A DNA stretch of 64,000 nucleotides. Source: Bradyrhizobium erythrophlei. Lineage in GTDB: Bacteria > Pseudomonadota > Alphaproteobacteria > Rhizobiales > Xanthobacteraceae. The notes below the pieces were generated by a model that was given only the letters and a program-made list of their open reading frames with translations, made no database searches and was not told the origin of the DNA. The position numbers were made by a program, and so were the translations under genes. Shown here one piece after another: positions 53,521 to 62,320 of this stretch. The stretch covers positions 2,294,001-2,358,000 of the forward strand of contig NZ_LT670849.1 of the NCBI RefSeq assembly GCF_900142985.1, in the 5' to 3' direction. Position 1 is the stretch's first letter; each line of letters starts with the position of its first letter.

Positions 53521-55260
53521 CTAGCTGACTGGCAGCGGTGGGTGGGGAATAGCCGTCAGCAACTCCCTTGTATAGGCATTTTGCGGATCGCCCAAGACCC
53601 GGTCGGCCGTGCCCTGCTCCACGATTTTGCCGGTCTGCATCACAATGACGCGGTCACACAGCAGCCGCACCACGTTCAGATCGTGGGAGACGAACAGATA
53701 GCTCATGCCGAGCGATTGCTTGAGGTCCTGAAGAAGGTTCAGCACCACCGCCTGCACCGACACGTCGAGTGCGGCGGTCGGCTCATCGAGGATGACGAGT
53801 TTCGGATTGAGCGCGATAGCGCGCGCAATGCCGACCCGCGCCTTCTGGCCGCCTGACATCTGATGCGGGAATCGATCGAGTAGATGCAGCGGCAACCCGA
53901 CCAGCGTGGCGAGTTCCTCGCAGCGCGCCCGCAGTGCATCGCGCTTTTTGATGCCGCCCAGCCTCAGAATCGGGTCCGCGATGGCGCGCACCGCCGTAAA
54001 GCGCGGGTTGAGGCTGTCGGTCGGATCCTGAAACACCATCTGGATGCTCTTGCGCTGCGGCAGCCGCGCGAAGGCATTGGGCATGATGCCGCCGATCTCC
54101 TCACCATCGAACATGATGCGGCCCGATGTCTGATCGAGCAGCCGCATCACCATCATCGAGGTCGTGGACTTGCCGCAGCCGGATTCGCCGACAAGGCCGA
54201 CGCTTTCGCCGTGACCGACCGAAAAGCTGATGCCGTCGACAGCGCGAAATAGATCGGGTTCGGCCGGTGGCTTGCGCGAGAACAATTTGGCGAGCGTCCC
54301 CGGCGCGCCCTGGCGCGGATATTCCTTCACCAGTTTCTCGACCAAGAGAAGCGGTTTGGCGTCTCCGTTGGCGCTGGAGGGCTTGAGCTGAGACTCCGCC
54401 TTCTCCGGTGCCGGCGCGGTCATGACTGGAGAAGTTTCCTCCTCCGGCAACAGGTCGCGCAAGGAGACGCCGAGCCGCGGCGTGGCCCGCATCAATTTGC
54501 GCGTATAGGGATGTTCGGGCCTGGCGAAAATGTTGGACGAGAGCGCGGTTTCGACCACATGCCCCTTCTCCATCACCACCACGCGATCGCAATAGGCCGC
54601 GGCTAGTCCCAGATCATGCGTGATCAGGATGGTCGACATGTTGCGTTGTTTGGTCAGTTCGACGACGAGGTCCATCACCGCCTTCTGGGTGGTGACATCG
54701 AGCCCGGTGGTCGGCTCGTCCGCGATCAGAAGCCGCGGACCGCAGGCCAGCGCCAGCGCGATCACGACCCGCTGGCACATGCCGCCGGAGAGCTGGAACG
54801 GATAGGCATGATAGCGCTCGCGCGGACGCGCAATCTTGACCTGTTCGAGCGCCGCAATCGCGCGATCCGTCACCTGGGAGTGGTCAACCTGGACATGCTG
54901 CAGCAGCACGTCCTCGATTTGATGGCCGATCTTGCGGATCGGATTGAGCGCGAGCCGCGGGCTCTGAAAAATCATCGACATTTCGCGGCCGCGCATGTCG
55001 CGCATCTGATCTTCGCTCGCAGCCTTGACGTCGACGCCGGAAAAATGAACCGAGCCTTCGGCGATCTTGCCGGCCCGGTCGAGGATGCGCATCACCGCAT
55101 AGGAAGTGACGGATTTGCCGGAACCGGACTCGCCGACGATGCCGAGCGTCTCGCCCTTGGCCACCTGGATATTGACGTGCTGCACCGCCTTGACGATGCC
55201 GCGCCGGGTGACGAATTCCACCGTGAGGTCGTTGACGTCGAGCAGCGGCAACGCGGTCAT
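53521..55260 (-). CDS. Peptide-type ABC transporter, fused double ATPase (DppD-DppF)
   Basis: ATPase of 579 residues with two complete ABC modules. Start ATG 55260 (MTALPLLDVNDLTVE). Module 1: GESGSGKSVTSYAVM, signature FQLSGGMCQRVVIALAL. Module 2: GESGCGKSTTSMMV, signature MSGGQKARVGIARAIAL. Oligopeptide-type tail regions with zinc/cysteine-like sites are reduced. It powers the permeases encoded just upstream. Expected cargo, given the neighbours, is a small nitrogenous compound such as biuret, allophanate or a related ureide. Confidence 0.93.
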   Translation of the reverse strand: MTALPLLDVNDLTVEFVTRRGIVKAVQHVNIQVAKGETLGIVGESGSGKSVTSYAVMRILDRAGKIAEGSVHFSGVDVKAASEDQMRDMRGREMSMIFQSPRLALNPIRKIGHQIEDVLLQHVQVDHSQVTDRAIAALEQVKIARPRERYHAYPFQLSGGMCQRVVIALALACGPRLLIADEPTTGLDVTTQKAVMDLVVELTKQRNMSTILITHDLGLAAAYCDRVVVMEKGHVVETALSSNIFARPEHPYTRKLMRATPRLGVSLRDLLPEEETSPVMTAPAPEKAESQLKPSSANGDAKPLLLVEKLVKEYPRQGAPGTLAKLFSRKPPAEPDLFRAVDGISFSVGHGESVGLVGESGCGKSTTSMMVMRLLDQTSGRIMFDGEEIGGIMPNAFARLPQRKSIQMVFQDPTDSLNPRFTAVRAIADPILRLGGIKKRDALRARCEELATLVGLPLHLLDRFPHQMSGGQKARVGIARAIALNPKLVILDEPTAALDVSVQAVVLNLLQDLKQSLGMSYLFVSHDLNVVRLLCDRVIVMQTGKIVEQGTADRVLGDPQNAYTRELLTAIPHPPLPVS

Positions 55261-55277
55261 GGCAGACTCACTTTTTT

Positions 55278-55326
55278 GAGCATAACCTTTTCGGAAAACC
55301 GGTACCCACTTTTCCGGGTCATGCTC
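55278..55326. repeat. Short rhizobial repeat in the dppC-dppDF space
   Basis: GAGCATAACC (55278-55287) and GGGTCATGCTC (55316-55326) are imperfect inverted ends enclosing TTTTCGGAAAACCGGTACCC, a sequence I recognise as a very common intergenic repeat of Bradyrhizobium (GAGCATGATC...GGAAAACCGG type). Its right end reaches the dppC stop codon. Confidence 0.7.
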
Positions 55327-56228
55327 TATGTCCTCCGCTGCGGATCGACCAGATCGCGCAAGCCGTCGCCGAGCAGGTTGAAGCAGAACACCGCGACCAT
55401 CAGCGCCGCGCCGGGAAAGAACGCGACCCACCACTCGCCGGAAATGATGTTGGTGGCGCCTTCCGCCACCATGATCCCCCATTCCGGCGTCGGCGGCTTG
55501 ACGCCAAGCCCGATGAACGACAGTCCGGCGGCGTTGAGGATGGCGTAGCCCATGGTCAGCGACACCTGCACCATCATGATCGGCATGATGTTGGGCATGA
55601 TCTGCGCGAGCAGGATCCGCATGTCGCTGTTGCCGGAAAGCCGCGCCGCCTGCACGAAGCCGGCGTCGCGCCGCACATTGGCTTCCGCGCGCGCGACACG
55701 GACGTAAAGCGGGAAATTGATGATCGCAGTTGCGATCACGATGTTGGTCACGGTGTTGCCGAGCGCGGCGACGATGCCCATCGCCAGCACGAACAGCGGA
55801 AACGCCATGATGGTATCGGATATGCGCCCGACGATGCGGTCGGTCCAGCCGCCGAAGAAGCCGGCGGCAATTCCGGCGAACCCGCCGATGACAAGCACCA
55901 GCGCGACGGAAGCAATCGCAATCACGAAATCGAGCCGGGTTGCGGCTATCACGCGGCTGAAGATGTCACGCCCCAACAGGTCGGTTCCGAACCAGTGCCG
56001 CAGCGACGGCGACTGCAACGTCGCCGAGGTATCGCTGGCGAGCGGATCGTAAGGCACGACATACGGACCGATCACGGCGCACAGCGCAATCAGCGTGAAC
56101 AGGCCGAACGACAGTCCGGTGACGGGATTATCCGCGATGACATAGACCGCATGGCGGAGGATCGAGTTGCTCGGCGGGGCTGGCTGAAGGCTCGTGGCCG
56201 GCGACGTGGTCAGACTGGCTTCGGTCAT
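55326..56228 (-). CDS. Peptide-type ABC transporter permease (DppC type)
   Basis: Inner-membrane permease of 300 residues with about six transmembrane segments. The N-terminal OppC/DppC cap motif YDPLASDTSATLQSPSLRHW is followed by GTDLLGRDIFSRVI. Coupling helix VQAARLSGNSDMRILLAQIM, end region GLSFIGLGVKPPTPEWGIMV. Overlaps the DppB-type gene by four bases. Confidence 0.94.
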   Translation of the reverse strand: MTEASLTTSPATSLQPAPPSNSILRHAVYVIADNPVTGLSFGLFTLIALCAVIGPYVVPYDPLASDTSATLQSPSLRHWFGTDLLGRDIFSRVIAATRLDFVIAIASVALVLVIGGFAGIAAGFFGGWTDRIVGRISDTIMAFPLFVLAMGIVAALGNTVTNIVIATAIINFPLYVRVARAEANVRRDAGFVQAARLSGNSDMRILLAQIMPNIMPIMMVQVSLTMGYAILNAAGLSFIGLGVKPPTPEWGIMVAEGATNIISGEWWVAFFPGAALMVAVFCFNLLGDGLRDLVDPQRRT

Positions 56229-57232
56229 GCATCCACCCTCACGCGCGGATCGATCACGCCATAGAGCATGTCGATGATCAGGTTGAGCGCCACATAGAGC
56301 ACCGCCATGGTCAGCACGAAGCCCTGCACCGGCGCGAAGTCCGATTGCAGCAGCGCTTCCACCGCGTAGGAACCGATGCCGGGCCAGGCGAAGACCTTCT
56401 CGACCAGCACATTGGCGCCGAGCAGGAACGAGAACACCATGCCGAGCGTTGTGACGACCGGCAGCATCGCGTTGCGGAACGCGTAAGTCAGGATCACGGT
56501 GCGGCTGCTGAGGCCGCTCGCCCGCGCGGTTCGGATGAATTCGGAAGCGAGCGCCGCCAGCATCGAGGCGCGGGTCATGCGCGTGATCGGCGCCAGCGAA
56601 AAGATCGCAAGCGTCACTGCCGGCAAAATCAGCTGACCGAGCGCCGAACGAAACGTCTCGAAGTTGCCCGTGATCAGGCTGTCGATCAGAAAGAAGCCGG
56701 TGATATCGGGCGGGCTGGTCGCGAAGGCATCGAGCCGGCCGAGCGGCGCCGGCGACCAGCCGAGGCGGAAATAGAACACATAAGCCAGCAAGAGCCCGGT
56801 GAAGAACACCGGCAGCGAGACACCGGCAGTCGCGATCACCCGGCAGAGATGATCGATCCAGGAGCCTTGTTTCACCGCGGCAAAGATGCCGAGCGGCACC
56901 GCAATCGCGATCGCGAGAAAAAGGCCGAACAGCGTCAGTTCGGCCGAAGCCGGCAGGCGGCTTGCGATTTCGGTCGCAACGGATTGCCCGGTCGACAGAG
57001 AATTGCCGAAATTGCCGTGGGCGAGATCGTTGACATAGCGCAAGAACTGATCCGGCAGCGGGCGATCCAGCCCCAGCGATTTTCGAATTTCGGCAATTGA
57101 CTGCGGCGTTGCCGCGGGCCCTGCGAAATACACCGCGGGATCACCGGGCAGCACGCGCGTGAGCAGAAACGTCACGATGATCACGCCGATCAAAGTCGGA
57201 ATGACGGTTGCGAGCCGTTTGAGGATCACCAT
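56225..57232 (-). CDS. Peptide-type ABC transporter permease (DppB type)
   Basis: Inner-membrane permease of 335 residues. Family pieces: VITFLLTRVLPGDPAVYFAG near the N-terminus, YVNDLAHGNFGNSLSTGQSV in the periplasmic loop, and the coupling helix EFIRTARASGLSSRTVILTY. Located 36 bases after the binding-protein gene and coupled to dppC. Confidence 0.94.
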   Translation of the reverse strand: MVILKRLATVIPTLIGVIIVTFLLTRVLPGDPAVYFAGPAATPQSIAEIRKSLGLDRPLPDQFLRYVNDLAHGNFGNSLSTGQSVATEIASRLPASAELTLFGLFLAIAIAVPLGIFAAVKQGSWIDHLCRVIATAGVSLPVFFTGLLLAYVFYFRLGWSPAPLGRLDAFATSPPDITGFFLIDSLITGNFETFRSALGQLILPAVTLAIFSLAPITRMTRASMLAALASEFIRTARASGLSSRTVILTYAFRNAMLPVVTTLGMVFSFLLGANVLVEKVFAWPGIGSYAVEALLQSDFAPVQGFVLTMAVLYVALNLIIDMLYGVIDPRVRVDA

Positions 57233-57268
57233 GGTGTGCGCCCTTTGGCGGCTACGCCGCGACTAACT

Positions 57269-58885
57269 TCAGCCCTTCACGATCGAGCGGTAATCGAGCT
57301 GACGATGGAACCAGTAGGCGTAGCCGGAAATGTTCTTCTGCGTGGCAATATTGAGGACCGGCTGGAACAGCGGAATCCGCGGCACTTCCGTGTAGGCCTT
57401 GGAGATGAAGCCCTCGACGTCCTTGGCGTATTTTTCCTTGTCGCCGACCGCGGCGGCCGCTCGCGCGCCGTCGATCAGGGCGTCCATGTCGGCATTGACA
57501 TAGCTCGGCGTGTTGAAGATCGCGTTCTGGCCGGAATAGGCCCAGAAGAAAAAATATTCGGGATAATCGAGCCAGCCGGAGAAGAAGTTGAGCATCAGCG
57601 GCATCGTCTTCTTGGCCATCTCGCTGCGCCAGTTGGCGCCTGGCACCTTGTTGATGGTGGTCTTGATGCCGATCTGGCCGAGGGCTTCCTGCACCAGCAC
57701 GGAGACGGGCTCGCTGACATCGCTGGTCCCGAGGTCGTAGGAGATCGTCGTCTCGATATCGGAAGCGCCGCTCTCGGCCATCAGCGCCTTGGCCTTCGCC
57801 ATGTCGTTGACGTAGCCGGTCCTGGCCGGCCAAGTGGTATCGGTGACAGTGTTGGATGGACCGCCGAACAAGGGATTGGCGAGGCCGAACATCGCCGCAT
57901 CCATGATCTTCTGGTACGGCAACGCGTAGGCCACCGCCTGGCGTACCTTCTGGTTGTCGAACGGCGGATTCTTCACATTCAGATCGATCGAATACATACC
58001 GTTGCCGACCGGATGCGAGAGGATGACGAGCTTGCCCTCCTTCTTCATCTCGGACGTGTCCTTGCTGGACAGGTCGAAGGAGATGTCGGCATCGCCGCGT
58101 TCCATCAACGCGCGGCGATTGCCCTGCGAAGGCACGGTGCGCCAGATCACTCGTCTGAGCTGCGGCAGCTTGCCGCCGACCCAGTCGTCATTGCGCTCAT
58201 AGATGGTCTCGACCCCGGGCTTCCAGCTCGTCACCTTGTAGGCGCCGCTGCCAGCCGTATTGCTCTTGGTGTACTCCAGTGCCCACGGATCTTTTTCCGT
58301 GGCTTTCTTTTTCAGCAGCTCGGAGTTGTAGATGCTTGGCACGATCACCGCGAGATCGGGAAGCGTCAGCCGGTCCTTCTTGGCAAAATCGACCCTGATG
58401 GTTGAGTCGTCGACAATGACGAACTGCTCCGTGCTGGACAGAGAGCCCGCCTTCATCTGCACGGTGGGAAAGCCGCCGACCGTCACCGAGCGGTCGAGCG
58501 ACCATTTGACGTCCTTGGCCGTGACCGGCGCACCGTCCTGGAATTTGGCGTTCTTCTTCAGCTTGAACGTTACCGACATGTCACCGAGGTTCATGTCGTC
58601 GGCGAGCTCCAGCTTGAACTTGTCGCGGTCGTAAGCCTGCGTCCCGTCGGCCTCCGTTTTGAGCTCATGGCTGATCAGCCGGTCGTAGCAATTCCACGAC
58701 ACTTCGTAGCCGGCCCGGTTGGTGCCAACGCCATGAATATCGAGGTTGTTGGGGCCGCCTTCGGTCACCACCAGCAAGGTTTCCGATCGCGCATCGGCCT
58801 TCGCCGGGGACCAGATCGCAGGCGCCTGAACGGCCGCGCCGACGGCAATGCCGGAAACGGATTTTAGAAAATCACGGCGCTTCAT
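57269..58885 (-). CDS. Peptide-type ABC transporter substrate-binding protein
   Basis: Periplasmic receptor of 538 residues (SBP_bac_5 family). A Tat-like leader MKRRDFLKSVSGIAVGAAVQ supports the ATG at 58885 over an upstream TTG at 58900. Family motifs: LELADDMNLGDMSVTFKLKK and GAPVTAKDVKWSLDRSVT, later LNVKNPPFDNQKVRQAVAYA. First gene of the operon SBP-dppB-dppC-dppDF-atzG-atzE-atzH-gntR. Ligand unknown, inferred nitrogen-rich. Confidence 0.94.
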   Translation of the reverse strand: MKRRDFLKSVSGIAVGAAVQAPAIWSPAKADARSETLLVVTEGGPNNLDIHGVGTNRAGYEVSWNCYDRLISHELKTEADGTQAYDRDKFKLELADDMNLGDMSVTFKLKKNAKFQDGAPVTAKDVKWSLDRSVTVGGFPTVQMKAGSLSSTEQFVIVDDSTIRVDFAKKDRLTLPDLAVIVPSIYNSELLKKKATEKDPWALEYTKSNTAGSGAYKVTSWKPGVETIYERNDDWVGGKLPQLRRVIWRTVPSQGNRRALMERGDADISFDLSSKDTSEMKKEGKLVILSHPVGNGMYSIDLNVKNPPFDNQKVRQAVAYALPYQKIMDAAMFGLANPLFGGPSNTVTDTTWPARTGYVNDMAKAKALMAESGASDIETTISYDLGTSDVSEPVSVLVQEALGQIGIKTTINKVPGANWRSEMAKKTMPLMLNFFSGWLDYPEYFFFWAYSGQNAIFNTPSYVNADMDALIDGARAAAAVGDKEKYAKDVEGFISKAYTEVPRIPLFQPVLNIATQKNISGYAYWFHRQLDYRSIVKG

Positions 58886-59235
58886 CGCATGCTCCAACAA
58901 AAGGGGATCCGTTCTGGAGCAGGCGTCGCAAGGTTCGTGCCAAGGCTTACCGTTTGGTTAACCCGTTCTTAAATCCCTGATTTGGCTTGCAGATCGCGAA
59001 CCGGTCACGACCACGGCTGCGGTTGAGCCGCAGAAATCCATTGCATGCACAGGGCCAAACTTGCTGAATTAATGGGCAGGGATTCTGCCCCCCGGCAAGG
59101 GCCGTCCCGAAGGCGACGGAGGGGATGCAGCCACCCAAAATGCGGTGGTTGGCGGTCTTTTGTGCTTTAAAAATCAACCGTGAGATTGTGTTGAACCTTT
59201 TTTTCTCGCCACAGACTTTATTACGGGGGGACAAG
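58886..59235. promoter_or_regulatory. 350-base divergent intergenic region with stem-rich leader
   Basis: Between the peptide-type ABC operon (minus) and the second TRAP receptor (plus). The left part has a CTGCGG-TTGAG-CCGCAG hairpin near 59017-59033. On the plus strand at 59042-59129 a multi-stem fold can be drawn: TGCAT/ATGCA closing, GGCC..TTGC/GCAA..GGCC, GGGCAG/CTGCCC (59074-59090) and a CCGTC/GACGG hairpin (59102-59119). This could be a leader RNA of the TRAP/kinase operon; no known riboswitch class is fully matched. Confidence 0.4.
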
Positions 59236-60231
59236 TTGCCCGTGTGTACCCGCGCCGACCTTTCGCGGACCGTCGCCATGTTTGCTGCCTTGCTTCTGAC
59301 GGCCGTCACGACATCCGCTCCGGCCCGCGAATTTCGCGCGGCCGATACCCAGAGCGAAGATTATCCGACCGTCCAGGCGCTTCGCTTCATGGGCCGGCTC
59401 ATCGAAGAGAAAACCAGCGGCCGGCTTCAGATTCGCGTGTTTCATTCGCGTCAGCTCGGCGAAGAAAAGGAAACGATCGAGCAGACCCGCGCTGGCGCGA
59501 TTGATCTCAACCGAACGAATGTGGCGCTGATCGGCACGTTCGTGCCAGCGATGAACGTACTGGCGATGCCGTTTCTGTTTCGCTCCATCGAGCATTTGCA
59601 GAAGGTGCTGGATGGCCCGATCGGTGACGAAATCCTGGGCAGCTTCGAGCCTTACGGATTTGTCGGCCTCGCCTTCTACGATTCCGGGGCGCGGTCAGTG
59701 TACAACAGCGTCAGGCCGGTCCGCACGATCGCCGACATGAAAGGTTTGAGGCTCCGCGTGCAGCAATCGGAATTGATGTCCGACATGATCAAGGCGCTTG
59801 GCGCCGAGCCGATCGAGCTGCCCTATGGACAGGTCCTCACTGGGTTAGCCACCAAGCTGATCGACGGCGCGGAAAACAACTGGCCGTCATTTGTCACGAC
59901 CGACCACTATAAATATGCCGGCTTCTATACGCTGACCGAGCACACGATGAGCCCTGAAGTCCTGGTGATGTCGCACAAGGCGTGGAGCAGCCTGTCGGCA
60001 GAGGACCAGGCGACATTTCGCGCCGCCGCGAAGGAATCGAGCCGCTTCATGCGCGCGCGATGGAAAGACCTCGAGGAGCAATCGCGCCGGCGCGCGGAAG
60101 CGGCCGGGGTCACGATCGTGAGCGACTTCGACCGCAAGCCGTTCGAGGCGGCGATGAACGATATCTATGCCAAGACCCGGCGCGATCCGCAGGCCTCGGC
60201 GCTGATTGAACGAATTCGCAAGGTCAACTGA
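59236..60231 (+). CDS. TRAP transporter substrate-binding protein, DctP family (second, no permease)
   Basis: Periplasmic receptor of about 331 residues. The TTG at 59236 is chosen because GGGGGG lies five bases upstream; the alternative is ATG 59278. A Sec-type signal (TVAMFAALLLTAVTTSAPA) precedes the mature start REFRAADTQSEDYPTVQALR. DctP motifs include RLQIRVFHSRQLGEEKE and LRLRVQQSELMSDMIKALGA, with the carboxylate-binding Arg. No DctQ/DctM genes follow; a histidine kinase gene begins directly at the stop, indicating a sensory role. Confidence 0.89.
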   Translation: MPVCTRADLSRTVAMFAALLLTAVTTSAPAREFRAADTQSEDYPTVQALRFMGRLIEEKTSGRLQIRVFHSRQLGEEKETIEQTRAGAIDLNRTNVALIGTFVPAMNVLAMPFLFRSIEHLQKVLDGPIGDEILGSFEPYGFVGLAFYDSGARSVYNSVRPVRTIADMKGLRLRVQQSELMSDMIKALGAEPIELPYGQVLTGLATKLIDGAENNWPSFVTTDHYKYAGFYTLTEHTMSPEVLVMSHKAWSSLSAEDQATFRAAAKESSRFMRARWKDLEEQSRRRAEAAGVTIVSDFDRKPFEAAMNDIYAKTRRDPQASALIERIRKVN

Positions 60232-60232
60232 A

Positions 60233-62320
60233 TTGAGCGGGATCGCCGACCAGCATGAGACGAGCGAATTGCCGACGAGCCTGACGGCGCGCGGCCATTC
60301 GCGGCTGGTCGCGCTGGTTCGCGCCGTTCCGATCCGCTGGCGCATCCTGTCGATCGCCGCATTGAACTCCGCCGTCGTCGTGGTGCTGGTGGCGCTGATC
60401 TGGAACGGCGTCCAGGTCTTGGGGATGGCCTGGGACGACGTCCGGCAGGTGCGTGAATCCGACAAGGTCCTGGCCACGCTCGAGAGCGAAACCGGACACC
60501 TGCAAAACCTGATTCATCGCTACATCACCCAGCCGAGCCCGGAACTGTTCGCCGAGATCTCGCATCTGCGCGACACGGTGCTGGGTACGTTGAAGACACG
60601 CGCCTCGACAGACCCGATGCTTTCCGGTTCGGTGCAAAAACTCGAGCAGGTCACGGAGCGCTTCCTCAACGGCTTCAGCGAACTGCGCGAGGTGCAGGCG
60701 ACGATCTCGAAGACCTACGAGCAGGAAGTGCTGGCCCCTGCCCGCGACATGGCCGGGCTCTATTCGATCATCGAGGGCGCGACCGGCCATCGCAATGCGC
60801 TGATCTGGCCCTCGCTCGGCAAGTCCCGCGAGGCCTTCACGGCGATGCTGGTTGCCGCCAACTCATATTATCTTTCGCTGGCGACTGCCGCGGCGGAGGA
60901 AGCCAGCCGCAATACCGAGACCATCCAGCAGACCATCCCGGTCATGAGCGACCTCGCCGACAACGACCTGCAACGGATGGCGCTGCAGCGGCTGAATACG
61001 CGAACCAAGTCGCTCAGCGATGGCCTGACGAAACTGTCGGCGCAATTGACCAACCGCACCGAATTGCTGCGTGACGCGATCGACGCCAGCCAGGCCGAGG
61101 CCTCCAACGTTATCGACGAACTCTCCGACAAGATGCGCCAGCGCGAGCAAAAGGCCCAAGAAACCTTCGACCAGACGCTCGCCGACATTTCCCGCAAAGT
61201 GCTTTCCGTCGCCGTTATCTTCTTAGGGATCATCATCACCGCCGGCGTCCTGATCGCGCTGTCGATCCGCCTGCCGTTGCGGCAGATCATGACGGCGATG
61301 CACGCGATCACGTCGGGCGACCTCAACCGCAAGGTTCAAGGCACAAGCGCCAGCGACGAGGTCGGCGAGATGGCGCGCGCGGTGGAAGTGTTCCGTGAAA
61401 ACGCGATCGCCAAGCGCAAGACCGAAGACGAGTTGCGCGCGGCAAAGGAAAAGGCGGAGAACGCGTTGCACGAGCTGAACGCCGCCCAGCAGAACCTGAT
61501 CGACGCCGAACGGCTGGCCGCGCTCGGCGGCCTCGTCGCGGGCGTCGCCCACGAGGTGAACAATCCGATCGGCATCAGCCTGACGGTTGCCTCGAGCTTT
61601 GCGCGCCGCACCGAGGCATTCGAGGACGAACTGAAGAGCGGCAACGGACTGCGCCGCTCGCAGCTCGACGAATTCGTCAAGACCTCGCGCGACGCCGCCC
61701 AACAGCTCGTGGGCAACCTGCATCGTGCCGGCGAATTGATTCAGTCCTTCAAGCAGGTCGCGGTCGACCGTTCGCATGCCGAGCGGCGCACCTTCAATCT
61801 GAGCGAGGCAACCGACCAGATCATCGCGAGCCTGCGGCCCGCGCTGAAGAAGGCCTCGATTGCGCTGTCGGTCGAGGTGCCGGAAAACCTCATCATCGAC
61901 GGCTATCCCGGCTCTTACGGCCAGATCCTGACCAACCTGTTTCTCAACGCCGCCACCCACGCTTTCCCTGACGGGCGTTCCGGCAACATCACGATCTCGG
62001 CAAAGCCCCGCGGCAGCGATGATGTCGAGATCATCTTTGCCGATGACGGCGCCGGCATGACCGCCGACGTGCAACGGCAAGCGTTCGACCCCTTCTTCAC
62101 GACGCGCCGCAACGAAGGCGGCACGGGCCTCGGCTTGCACATCGTTTACAATCTGGTCACCCAGCAACTGGGCGGCCGGATGATGCTGGATTCAAGACCG
62201 GGACAAGGCACCACGTTTCGCATTATCATGCCCAAGACCGCCAAGGGCGGCCAGCCGGCAGAAAACCGGGATCGCGACAGGACTGATTCATGGCCGAACA
62301 GGACGATGTCCTCCACCTGA
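60233..62320 (+). CDS. Sensor histidine kinase paired with TRAP receptor
   Basis: Membrane kinase of about 695 residues. The TTG at 60233 lies 1 base after the receptor stop, with AAGG 8 bases upstream; an in-frame TTG at 60206 overlaps the receptor. TM1 39-58, a largely helical periplasmic domain 59-323, TM2 324-345, HAMP 346-400, then a coiled coil. Phospho-acceptor His440 in LVAGVAHEVNNPIG, N box LTNLFLNAATHAF, G1 DDGAGMT, F box FDPFFTTRR and G2 GGTGLGLHIVYNL. The NNPIG type H-box resembles DctB/NtrB-like kinases. The domain size mirrors that of the chemoreceptor at 336-2339. Confidence 0.92.
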   Translation: MSGIADQHETSELPTSLTARGHSRLVALVRAVPIRWRILSIAALNSAVVVVLVALIWNGVQVLGMAWDDVRQVRESDKVLATLESETGHLQNLIHRYITQPSPELFAEISHLRDTVLGTLKTRASTDPMLSGSVQKLEQVTERFLNGFSELREVQATISKTYEQEVLAPARDMAGLYSIIEGATGHRNALIWPSLGKSREAFTAMLVAANSYYLSLATAAAEEASRNTETIQQTIPVMSDLADNDLQRMALQRLNTRTKSLSDGLTKLSAQLTNRTELLRDAIDASQAEASNVIDELSDKMRQREQKAQETFDQTLADISRKVLSVAVIFLGIIITAGVLIALSIRLPLRQIMTAMHAITSGDLNRKVQGTSASDEVGEMARAVEVFRENAIAKRKTEDELRAAKEKAENALHELNAAQQNLIDAERLAALGGLVAGVAHEVNNPIGISLTVASSFARRTEAFEDELKSGNGLRRSQLDEFVKTSRDAAQQLVGNLHRAGELIQSFKQVAVDRSHAERRTFNLSEATDQIIASLRPALKKASIALSVEVPENLIIDGYPGSYGQILTNLFLNAATHAFPDGRSGNITISAKPRGSDDVEIIFADDGAGMTADVQRQAFDPFFTTRRNEGGTGLGLHIVYNLVTQQLGGRMMLDSRPGQGTTFRIIMPKTAKGGQPAENRDRDRTDSWPNRTMSST

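Noticed and set aside
59046..59129. c-di-GMP-I (GEMM) riboswitch
   Set aside because: Only the first dozen or so bases resemble the consensus; the GGGACGCAAAGCC block and tetraloop receptor are not found, so it is reported only as an unidentified structured leader.
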